In this document: positions 1-5,062 of the stretch, piece after piece
How the letters are laid out: the number at the start of each line of letters is the position of its first letter
Numbering within the stretch: the first letter of the stretch is position 1
NCBI GenBank assembly: GCA_947497175.1
Contig: CANMFM010000004.1
Location: 868,001-932,000, forward strand
Reading direction: 5' to 3'
Length of the DNA: 64,000 bases
DNA from: an uncultured Aquimarina sp.
GTDB taxonomy: Bacteria > Bacteroidota > Bacteroidia > Flavobacteriales > Flavobacteriaceae
Translations under genes and position numbers: made by a program
The notes under the pieces: generated by a model
The model's database searches: none
What the model was told of the DNA's origin: nothing
The model's input: the letters and a program-made list of their open reading frames with translations, nothing else

Positions 1-1
1 A

Positions 2-856
<855 letters not shown>

Positions 857-868
857 ATAAAGAAACAA

Positions 869-1231
869 ATGGAGTTGTATTGCAAAAAGTGTAGTAAGAG
901 ACTGACTAAGAAACCTCTTTCATTATTAAAATCGGAGAACATCAATTATACGGATGAAAAAGATTTAGTTCCAGAAGGTAAGTATGTCTTCGCAAAAGAT
1001 GCCGAGTTTAATTTTGGAATACCAATTACTTATTTGATAAACTCCAAAAGTATTAACTTGGTAGAAGATGATAAGGGAAATTTTATTGGATGCTGTGGCC
1101 CAAGTGAGTTCGACGAATTAAATATGGTTTGTTCTGGTTGCAAACAACCAGTAGGAACAATAATAGCGGATTGTTGGACCCCTATTTTTATAGGAATTGA
1201 TGCTAATAAAGTATCTGAATCTTCAGAATGA
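869..1231 (+). CDS. Small putative zinc-ribbon protein, unknown function
   Basis: A 120-residue protein starting 12 nt after the rtcB stop, so probably cotranscribed. It has an N-terminal CKKC, a central GCCG and a C-terminal CSGC, with CW near the end. This Cys pairing looks like a zinc ribbon built from N- and C-terminal knuckles around a beta-rich middle. There is no signal peptide or membrane segment. I do not recognise the family. Its place next to an RNA ligase allows, but does not show, an RNA-binding role. Confidence 0.7.
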   Translation: MELYCKKCSKRLTKKPLSLLKSENINYTDEKDLVPEGKYVFAKDAEFNFGIPITYLINSKSINLVEDDKGNFIGCCGPSEFDELNMVCSGCKQPVGTIIADCWTPIFIGIDANKVSESSE

Positions 1232-1245
1232 AAGAATAGGGAAGT

Positions 1246-1794
1246 ATGAACGTTTTAAAACAAAATATATTTAAAGTATTGACTAATAAAATTACAAAAG
1301 AAGAATTTGAATATCTTATTTATCAAGAGCAATATGTTAATCAAATTAACTCTAATAATTTTATTACAAGCATTATTGAGATCAACTATCGTAACAAAGA
1401 ATGGAAGTACGAATTAAGTAAAATATCAGTAAATTATTTCGGAATAAAACCATTTTTAATTTTATTAATTAGATCCTTTTGTCTTGAATTGATGTTAACC
1501 GATAATTATAATAGAACTCTTGAGATTTGTAATAGTCTTGGACATTCATACTGGGAATATGATAGTAAATATTTTACTCTTTGGCAATTCTATCATTTTG
1601 AGGATGACCTAGATTTAATAGATCTCGGTTATAGTAAAATTTGATTAGAAGATTTGATGAAAGAGATAAAGGCTTATGGAAGGTTGTATCTTGATAACGA
1701 AGCTTCGACATTTTATCAAAATAAAGAAGTAATTAATTTTGATCCAAAGGATAAGATTTTAAGAAATAAGAAATGGTATCAGTTTTGGAAATAA
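1246..1794 (+). pseudogene. Hypothetical protein interrupted by an in-frame TGA
   Basis: The ATG at 1246 opens a 132-codon frame that stops at TGA (1642-1644). The same frame then stays open for 49 more codons to TAA at 1794 (second part begins LEDLMKEIKAYGRL). The two parts together would make a protein of about 182 residues, Asn/Lys/Ile/Tyr rich, soluble, with no domain I recognise. A nonsense mutation (for example CGA to TGA) is the simplest reading; a real short protein plus an unrelated tail is possible. It follows the Cys-rich gene by 14 nt and is likely the last gene of the rtcB transcription unit. Confidence 0.55.
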
Positions 1795-1991
1795 ATTTGG
1801 AATTTAAACCATAAATAACAAATATTTGTAAATCTAAATGAAACAAAATAAAATACATACCGCACCGAAATCGCTGTTTAGTCAGTGTGATTATCGATGG
1901 ATTAATGAATTATCCATTCGAAACAGGACGTTGTGTAGCTATTTTTAAGCATTTTTATGAAGTGATTTAAAGCAAAAACTAGATATAACTA

Positions 1992-2022
1992 TAAGCGTCC
2001 AAGAAATTGGGCGCTTTTTTTA
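1992..2022 (+). terminator. Rho-independent terminator after the rtcB unit
   Basis: Stem AGCGTCC (1994-2000) pairs with GGGCGCT (2009-2015) around loop AAGAAATT and runs into a T tract. The 200 bases before it (1795-1991) hold no recognisable gene. It separates the rtcB transcription unit from the promoter of the tRNA array. Confidence 0.75.
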
Positions 2023-2206
2023 TGAATTTTTTTACCAGAATGAATAAAAGTTAATTAGCACATAAAAATTAATATTTGGAAAGTAAGCATCAGGGAGACA
2101 GACGATTACTGCAACTATCCAATATCCGTTGAAAAACGGACAGGGATCTCTATATCTAATCATAAATGTAACTATCTGATTATCAACAAAATAAATCAAA
2201 AAAATA

Positions 2207-2237
2207 TTTGCAGATTAAAAAAATGTTTTCATCTTTG
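2207..2237 (+). promoter_or_regulatory. Flavobacterial promoter of the tRNA array
   Basis: TTTG at 2207-2210 and CATCTTTG at 2230-2237 are separated by 19 nt, matching the Bacteroidota -33/-7 promoter (TTTG, then TAnnTTTG). This is the last good promoter before the first tRNA at 2517 and would give a leader of about 270 nt. Confidence 0.55.
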
Positions 2238-2450
2238 CATCGCAATCGAAACAAAAAAAATGATCAAGATTGCATCATTATAAATAATTTAAAACGTATA
2301 AAAATGATACCGAATAGTTCTCAGCATATTTTAAATCGCCTCTTTACCGAGCAGAGAGAATATTGTTCTGATAAGAACATAAAGGGTGTCTATTTTATAG
2401 AAAGGATGATTATAAGAGTATAGCTTATACATACATCGAGATATATAAGA

Positions 2451-2478
2451 AGGCGCCCGGATAAGGCGTCTTTTTTTA
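2451..2478 (+). terminator. Terminator or attenuator in the leader before the tRNA array
   Basis: AGGCGCC (2451-2457) pairs with GGCGTCT (2465-2471), followed by TTTTTTT. It lies between the array promoter and the first tRNA, so it could act as an attenuator controlling entry into the array. The 2245-2450 leader shows no convincing gene. Just downstream, TTCATTGACATATTG (2488-2502) resembles the conserved segment seen ahead of flavobacterial stable-RNA genes. Confidence 0.6.
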
Positions 2479-2516
2479 TTGCCATAGTTCATTGACATAT
2501 TGAAAACTAAACACAT

Positions 2517-2590
2517 TGACGTGTAGGGTATTTGGATAAAGCACTCGGCTTTTAACCGAGGTGATGTAGGTTCAAGTCCTACTACGTCAA
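2517..2590 (+). tRNA. tRNA-Lys (TTT), weak D-arm
   Basis: Acceptor TGACGTG pairs with TACGTCA, discriminator A. The anticodon arm is CTCGG-CTTTTAA-CCGAG and the T-arm GTAGG-TTCAAGT-CCTAC. No CCA is encoded. The D-arm keeps the GG of the loop but its stem pairs poorly, so this is a divergent tRNA. It is the first member of the array. Confidence 0.85.
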
Positions 2591-2596
2591 CATTAC

Positions 2597-2683
2597 GGAA
2601 GGGCAAGCCAATAGGTGGTGGCCGCAGTCTTGAAAACTGTTAGGAGATAACGACTCGTGTGGGTTCGATTCCCACTCCTTCCG
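2597..2683 (+). tRNA. tRNA-Ser (TGA)
   Basis: Acceptor GGAAGGG/TCCTTCC with discriminator G, as expected for Ser. Anticodon arm GCAGT-CTTGAAA-ACTGT, a class II variable arm, and T-arm GTGGG-TTCGATT-CCCAC. The cloverleaf is complete and uninterrupted. Confidence 0.93.
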
Positions 2684-2687
2684 CTTT

Positions 2688-2777
2688 GGAGAGTAGGTAA
2701 ATACTGGTTCGTTACGCTCGCCTGCTAAGCGAGCTCACGTCTAGTACGTGATGAAGGTTCGATTCCTTTGCTCTCCG
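2688..2777 (+). tRNA. tRNA-Ser (GCT)
   Basis: Acceptor GGAGAGT/GCTCTCC, discriminator G, anticodon arm CTCGC-CTGCTAA-GCGAG, a long variable arm with TCACGT/ACGTGA stem, and T-arm GAAGG-TTCGATT-CCTTT. It starts 4 nt after tRNA-Ser(TGA). Confidence 0.9.
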
Positions 2778-2784
2778 CAATAAA

Positions 2785-2882
2785 GATACTGTAGCTTAAT
2801 GGTTAGCGCTGATGAGCTGTTATTCATAAAACAGTAGGGCCTGTGTCGGACTTGATCCGGTATCCGAATCCTGCCAGTATCG
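2785..2882 (+). tRNA. tRNA-Asn-like (GTT) with a T-arm insertion
   Basis: Acceptor GATACTG/CAGTATC is perfect and the D-loop is typical (AATGGTT). The anticodon region can form ATGA/TCAT around GCTGTTAT, placing GTT (Asn) in an 8-nt loop; a CAT reading from CTGTT/AACAG is also possible, so identity is uncertain. The T-stem strands GTAGG (2834-2838) and CCTGC (2870-2874) are separated by 31 nt instead of 7: about 24 extra nt (2839-2862), with a GTCGG/CCGGT hairpin, then the near-consensus loop TCCGAAT. Confidence 0.6.
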
Positions 2883-2886
2883 CAAA

Positions 2887-2959
2887 GACAAGGTGGCCGA
2901 AAGGTTGAGGCTGCAGACTGCAAATCTGTTAATTATGAGTTCGAATCTCATCCTTGTCT
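2887..2959 (+). tRNA. tRNA-Cys (GCA) followed by a second copy of its 3' end
   Basis: A canonical cloverleaf: acceptor GACAAGG/CCTTGTC, anticodon arm GCAGA-CTGCAAA-TCTGT, T-arm ATGAG-TTCGAAT-CTCAT. The run from T-loop AAT through acceptor and flank (AATCTCATCCTTGTCTCAA) is repeated exactly at 3034-3052, so the same 5' part has two possible 3' ends. A second ATGAG lies at 3019-3023. If the distal end is used, 90 nt (2944-3033) would be an insertion at TTCG|AAT. Confidence 0.9.
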
Positions 2960-3033
2960 CAATGATTGAAATAGTGTCAAACTTGTTTGAGTACTATGAA
3001 AATCCACTTTGTGACTTGATGAGAAAGCGTAGC

Positions 3034-3049
3034 AATCTCATCCTTGTCT
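3034..3049 (+). repeat. Duplicate 3' end of tRNA-Cys
   Basis: AAT CTCAT CCTTGTC T repeats the T-loop/T-stem/acceptor 3' end of the upstream tRNA-Cys base for base. The 74 nt between contain the hairpin ATAGT..TCAAAC/GTTTGA..ACTAT (around 2970-2998). ATGAG in front (3019-3023) gives this copy a T-stem partner with an enlarged 10-nt loop. Confidence 0.85.
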
Positions 3050-3060
3050 CAAAAAACTAT

Positions 3061-3143
3061 GGAAGTATTGAGCAATTGGTTGGCTCACCAGACTGTAAAT
3101 CTGGTCTCTTTGGAGCTTGTAGGTTCGAGTCCTACTACTTCCA
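3061..3143 (+). tRNA. tRNA-Tyr (GTA)
   Basis: Acceptor GGAAGTA/TACTTCC, discriminator A, D-arm GAGC/GCTC, anticodon arm CCAGA-CTGTAAA-TCTGG, class II variable arm and T-arm GTAGG-TTCGAGT-CCTAC. Complete and uninterrupted. Confidence 0.94.
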
Positions 3144-3149
3144 CTATTT

Positions 3150-3222
3150 AGTACCGTAGCACAATGGCTAGTGCACCCGACTGTCTCTCGGAAGGTTGCG
3201 AGTTCGAATCCCGTCGGCACTG
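3150..3222 (+). tRNA. tRNA-Asp-like (GTC) followed by a second 3' end
   Basis: Acceptor AGTACCG/CGGCACT (one mismatch), D-arm GCAC/GTGC, anticodon loop CTGTCTC (GTC), T-arm GCGAG-TTCGAAT-CCCGT. A variant of the same 3' end, AAT CCTGT AGGTACT G, lies at 3271-3286, 64 nt further on, and pairs equally well (6 of 7) with the acceptor. The intervening DNA holds the hairpin TCGGGAT/ATCCCGA. This is the same arrangement as tRNA-Cys. Anticodon-stem and T-stem mismatches suggest divergence. Confidence 0.75.
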
Positions 3223-3270
3223 CAAAGCAGAACTCGGGATGAGAAGTTTATCCCGAAGATGGCCAAAGGG

Positions 3271-3286
3271 AATCCTGTAGGTACTG
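3271..3286 (+). repeat. Alternative 3' end for tRNA-Asp-like gene
   Basis: AAT CCTGT AGGTACT G followed by CAA matches the 3' end of the upstream tRNA (AAT CCCGT CGGCACT G, CAA) at 13 of 16 positions and restores an A-T pair in the acceptor that the first copy lacks. It is joined to the tRNA by 48 nt containing a 7-bp hairpin. Confidence 0.65.
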
Positions 3287-3296
3287 CAATACTTAT

Positions 3297-3368
3297 CTGG
3301 GGGTATAACAATGGTAGTTTACCCGCCTTGGACGCGGGAGGTTATAGGTTCGAGTCCTGTTCCCCAGA
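3297..3368 (+). tRNA. tRNA-Pro (TGG)
   Basis: Acceptor CTGGGGG/TCCCCAG, discriminator A, anticodon arm CCCGC-CTTGGAC-GCGGG, T-arm ATAGG-TTCGAGT-CCTGT. The gene is uninterrupted. Confidence 0.9.
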
Positions 3369-3374
3369 CAAATT

Positions 3375-3500
3375 GCTTCATTAGCATAGAGGTATAGTGC
3401 ATCCGGCTTTAACTCGAAGTTAAAGTTTTGAGAAATGGGATTCATTGAATTCGTTTCTCATTTCTACCGGAAGACAAGGGTTCGATTCCCTTATGGAGTA
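3375..3500 (+). tRNA. tRNA-Glu (TTC) with a 53-nt anticodon-loop insertion
   Basis: Acceptor GCTTCAT/ATGGAGT (with wobbles), discriminator A, D-arm GCAT/GTGC with a Glu-like loop, T-arm AAGGG-TTCGATT-CCCTT. The anticodon stems TCCGG (3402-3406) and CCGGA (3467-3471) are perfect but 60 nt apart. Removing 3411-3463 gives loop CTTTCTA, anticodon TTC. Cutting instead at the 37/38 position used by eukaryotic tRNA introns would give CTTTAAA, anticodon TTA (ochre). The insertion folds as CTTTAAC/GTTAAAG (3407-3425) plus GAGAAA/TTTCTC or AGAAATG/CATTTCT. It is far too short for a group I intron. Confidence 0.8.
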
Positions 3501-3517
3501 CAGGACGGAGCGTAAAG

Positions 3518-3538
3518 AAAATGTCTGGTAGACATTTT
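3518..3538 (+). other. Perfect 9-bp hairpin between tRNA-Glu and tRNA-Leu
   Basis: AAAATGTCT, loop GGT, AGACATTTT. The 87-nt spacer 3501-3587 holds no complete tRNA; GAGCCAGCTGGCGCG at 3547-3561 is GC-rich and may be a relic. The hairpin lacks a clean T tract for the plus-strand transcript, so it is more likely a processing element than a terminator. Confidence 0.6.
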
Positions 3539-3587
3539 TAGCGAACGAGCCAGCTGGCGCGTTGGCAAATACTCTGATATAACAAAT

Positions 3588-3661
3588 GCAGGGATGGCGA
3601 AAATGGTAAACGCGCCTGACTTAGAATCAGGATTTTGAGAGTTCGAGTCTCTCTCCCTGTA
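3588..3661 (+). tRNA. tRNA-Leu (TAG) with a short variable loop
   Basis: Acceptor GCAGGGA/TCCCTGT, discriminator A, D-stem GCG/CGC, anticodon arm CCTGA-CTTAGAA-TCAGG, T-arm GAGAG-TTCGAGT-CTCTC. Between anticodon arm and T-arm are only five nt (ATTTT). Bacterial tRNA-Leu normally has a long class II variable arm, so this is a class I molecule with a Leu anticodon, as is the TAA one downstream. Confidence 0.88.
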
Positions 3662-3665
3662 CAAT

Positions 3666-3786
3666 GCTCCACTAGCCCAACTGGAAGAGGCATCGGGTTT
3701 AAGCCCCGTATAGTCTTGGTTCGAAATGCTCTGCATTCACGATTTCTTAAATCAACATGAATAAATGAGTAATCCAAGGTGGAGTA
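3666..3786 (+). tRNA. tRNA-Leu (TAA) with a 47-nt T-loop insertion
   Basis: Acceptor GCTCCAC/GTGGAGT, discriminator A, D-stem GCC/GGC, anticodon loop TTTAAGC (TAA), short variable loop ATAGT. The T-stem CTTGG (3715-3719) pairs with CCAAG (3774-3778), but the loop reads TTCG, 47 extra nt (3724-3770, limits ambiguous by 2 nt), then AAT. The insertion carries two hairpins (AATGC-TCT-GCATT and GATTT-CTT-AAATC) and is homologous to the one in tRNA-Phe. No nearer alternative 3' end fits this acceptor, so a functional tRNA would need the insertion removed or accommodated. Confidence 0.82.
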
Positions 3787-3793
3787 CGACTAT

Positions 3794-3864
3794 GGGCTCA
3801 TGGTGTAATGGAAGCACCCAAGGCTACGAACCTTGGAGTATAGGTTCGAATCCTATTGAGCTTA
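3794..3864 (+). tRNA. tRNA-Arg (ACG)
   Basis: Acceptor GGGCTCA/TGAGCTT, discriminator A, D-stem GTG/CAC, anticodon arm CAAGG-CTACGAA-CCTTG, T-arm ATAGG-TTCGAAT-CCTAT. Uninterrupted. Confidence 0.92.
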
Positions 3865-3869
3865 CAAAC

Positions 3870-3940
3870 TGACCTGTGATGTAACGGTAACATACAAGAC
3901 TTTGACTCTTGAATTGGGGGTTCGAATCCCCCCGGGTTGT
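3870..3940 (+). tRNA. tRNA-Gln (TTG)
   Basis: Acceptor TGACCTG/CGGGTTG with wobbles, D-stem ATG/CAT, anticodon arm CAAGA-CTTTGAC-TCTTG, T-arm GGGGG-TTCGAAT-CCCCC. Uninterrupted. The discriminator appears to be T, where G is usual. Confidence 0.9.
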
Positions 3941-3946
3941 CCATAT

Positions 3947-4019
3947 GGTGTCTCTAGCTTATCTGGTAAAGCGCCCCGCTGTGAACGGGAGGAACAGGGT
4001 TCGAGTCCCGGAGTACACC
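3947..4019 (+). tRNA. tRNA-His (GTG)
   Basis: Encoded G-1 (3947) opposite C73 (4019), the His identity pair. Acceptor GTGTCTC/AGTACAC has two mismatches. Anticodon arm CCCCG-CTGTGAA-CGGGA; T-arm CAGGG-TTCGAGT-CCCGG with one mismatch. Slightly degenerate but recognisable. Confidence 0.86.
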
Positions 4020-4025
4020 CAAAAA

Positions 4026-4150
4026 GGAACAGTAGCAAAGTTGGTCAATGCGCCGGATTGAAGATCCGAAGATATAGGTTCGAAATGCTTCGTATTCACA
4101 AATTCCTAATTATCAAGTGTTAACCAGATGAGCTAATCCTATCTGTTCCA
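4026..4150 (+). tRNA. tRNA-Phe (GAA) with a 52-nt T-loop insertion
   Basis: Acceptor GGAACAG/CTGTTCC is perfect, discriminator A, anticodon loop TTGAAGA (GAA). The T-stem ATAGG (4074-4078) pairs perfectly with CCTAT (4138-4142), but the loop is TTCG, 52 nt (4083-4134), AAT. The insertion starts AAATGCT, ends ATGAGCT and shares with the tRNA-Leu(TAA) insertion the hairpin AATGC-TTC-GTATT (a G-T wobble keeps the pairing), the segment ATTCAC and a second small hairpin (AATT-CCT-AATT). Same insertion point, homologous insert, different tRNA. Confidence 0.84.
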
Positions 4151-4192
4151 CTGATTTTTTAAAACAATGTTTAATCAATTCATCTAAGTATT

Positions 4193-4369
4193 ATGGAAAC
4201 TCATTTTACTATTACCAAAAGAAAAATGAAAAGTTTGAAGCTTTTGATTACTAGAATAGTATCAAAGTGGATTTCGAATTACATCAAAGCGATGAGCAAA
4301 GCTTTATACCCTCCTGAAACACAAGGAGTAAAAAGCAAAAATGACAGACATCGTACTTTTTATAAATGA
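4193..4369 (+). CDS. Possible 58-residue basic peptide
   Basis: An ATG at 4193 opens 58 codons inside the tRNA array gap 4151-4428 (begins METHFTITKRKMKSLKLLIT, ends with RHRTFYK). It is Lys/Arg rich, without signal peptide, and has no family I recognise. In an AT-rich spacer this could be chance, so it is kept at low confidence. Nothing else gene-like is visible in this gap. Confidence 0.3.
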   Translation: METHFTITKRKMKSLKLLITRIVSKWISNYIKAMSKALYPPETQGVKSKNDRHRTFYK

Positions 4370-4428
4370 TTTTTATCTACGTAAAAAGACTGCGTAGTAC
4401 AATTTCATCTTTGTTGTGTCATTAAAAC

Positions 4429-4502
4429 AAACCCTCATAATTAATGGGGTATGTGAGGGTTTGAAGTAGTGCCCTGCTACAAAATAGGGTAAGTAGCAGG
4501 GC
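4429..4502 (+). ncRNA. Two perfect tandem hairpins inside the tRNA array
   Basis: AAACCCTCA (4429-4437) pairs with TGAGGGTTT (4454-4462); GCCCTGCTAC (4471-4480) pairs with GTAGCAGGGC (4493-4502). Stems of 9 and 10 bp without mismatch, 8 nt apart and 11 nt before the next tRNA-like gene, point to a structured RNA or processing module. Neither has a T tract. A Y-RNA-like role is conceivable in this RtcB context but no Ro-binding motif was found. Confidence 0.5.
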
Positions 4503-4513
4503 TATGATAAAGA

Positions 4514-4719
4514 ACCTCTTTAGCTTAAAAGGAAGAGCTGTGGTAAATGACCCTTGATCGTAACCACGGAGTGATTGGATGACGTCGTTAGTAGCTTGCC
4601 TACTAATGAATAGAATTTGCAGAAGCACCGAAATGAACAAGAATCAGAGTAGGGAAGCGCATTTAGAGCCAATCTGTCCGCCAATAGCGGAAGTACCAGT
4701 TCGAATCTGGTAAGAGGTA
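4514..4719 (+). tRNA. tRNA-like gene with about 130 extra nt, identity unknown
   Basis: Acceptor ACCTCTT (4514-4520) pairs perfectly with AAGAGGT (4712-4718), discriminator A. D-arm GCTT/GAGC and T-arm ACCAG-TTCGAAT-CTGGT are canonical. GTGGT (4540-4544) can pair with ACCAC (4563-4567) as anticodon stem around an 18-nt loop, and 127 nt then replace the variable loop. The extra DNA folds: GGA..GATTGG (4568-4577) with CCAATC..TCC, TTAGTAG/CTACTAA, and CCGC/GCGG. No single splice solution gives a clear anticodon. The layout (acceptor, D, T intact, anticodon region replaced by structure) recalls tRNA mimics such as Y RNAs. Confidence 0.55.
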
Positions 4720-4868
4720 CAAAATATACGTTCTTTAAAATATCAAGCAAGTCTTGTTGCGTGTTTCTGTATAGCACCATTGTATGAGGTATTACAAAGT
4801 TTGTATCATCACTTCATATACAACTTGACTTGAAGGTTGCGGTTATTTTCCAAAAAGTAACCACCGGA

Positions 4869-4934
4869 TCTGTCGGTCGTGGGTTCGATTCCCACTCTCT
4901 TAAGTTGAGATAGTTCAGTGGTTAGAACAACAGA
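4869..4934 (+). ncRNA. Permuted tRNA-like unit 1
   Basis: Order on the DNA: TCTGT (4869-4873), CGGTC, T-arm GTGGG-TTCGATT-CCCAC, TCTC-TTAAGTT-GAGA (a closed short acceptor), TA, D-arm GTTC-AGTGGTTA-GAAC, A, ACAGA (4930-4934). ACAGA and TCTGT pair perfectly, as anticodon stem 27-31/39-43 would, but the 3' half comes first. The acceptor has only four pairs and the loop lacks T33, so this may be a tRNA mimic rather than a tRNA. Upstream, 4780-4868 is also structured, for example CGGTTA with TAACC..CCG. Confidence 0.55.
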
Positions 4935-4941
4935 CAATTAG

Positions 4942-5022
4942 GTGTCGCGGGTTCGACTCCCGTCATAAACTTGTGGTTTATGTAGCTCAGTGGTAGAGCA
5001 CTACACTTTTAATGTAGGATAT
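4942..5022 (+). tRNA. Circularly permuted tRNA-Lys (TTT)
   Basis: Order on the DNA: GTGTC (variable region), T-arm GCGGG-TTCGACT-CCCGT, acceptor 3' strand CATAAAC (4964-4970), linker TTGTG, acceptor 5' strand GTTTATG (4976-4982), TA, D-arm GCTC-AGTGGTA-GAGC, A, anticodon arm CTACA-CTTTTAA-TGTAG (5001-5017). The acceptor pairs 7 of 7. Rejoined in normal order it makes a near-perfect tRNA-Lys(UUU) with consensus D- and T-loops. No T-arm follows the anticodon arm. Permuted tRNA genes are known from red and green algae and a few archaea; I know of none in bacteria, but bacterial Y RNAs use a similar closed-acceptor tRNA-like fold. A second arm, ATGGA-CTGAAAA-TCCAT (5021-5037), looks like a Phe anticodon arm. 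Confidence 0.7.
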
Positions 5023-5062
5023 GGACTGAAAATCCATTTTTCACAAGCTGATCATCTTTTAA

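Noticed and set aside
2208..2423. 71-codon ORF in the leader of the tRNA array
   Set aside because: It overlaps the -33/-7 promoter, is low complexity (Asn/Lys/Ile) and shows no motif; a leader RNA is more likely than a protein.
2944..3052. Prophage or integrative-element attachment site at tRNA-Cys
   Set aside because: The 3' end is duplicated as an att site would be, but the copies are only 90 nt apart with no integrase, and the same pattern occurs at the Asp-like gene.
3375..3500. Group I intron in tRNA-Glu
   Set aside because: At 53 nt it cannot hold the group I catalytic core; no conserved P/Q/R/S-type segments are present.
2331..4780. Many 60-90-codon ORFs on both strands across the tRNA array
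   Set aside because: They run through tRNA bodies (for example repeated GFEL, FESC and RFES peptides from T-arms) and are translation shadows of RNA genes.
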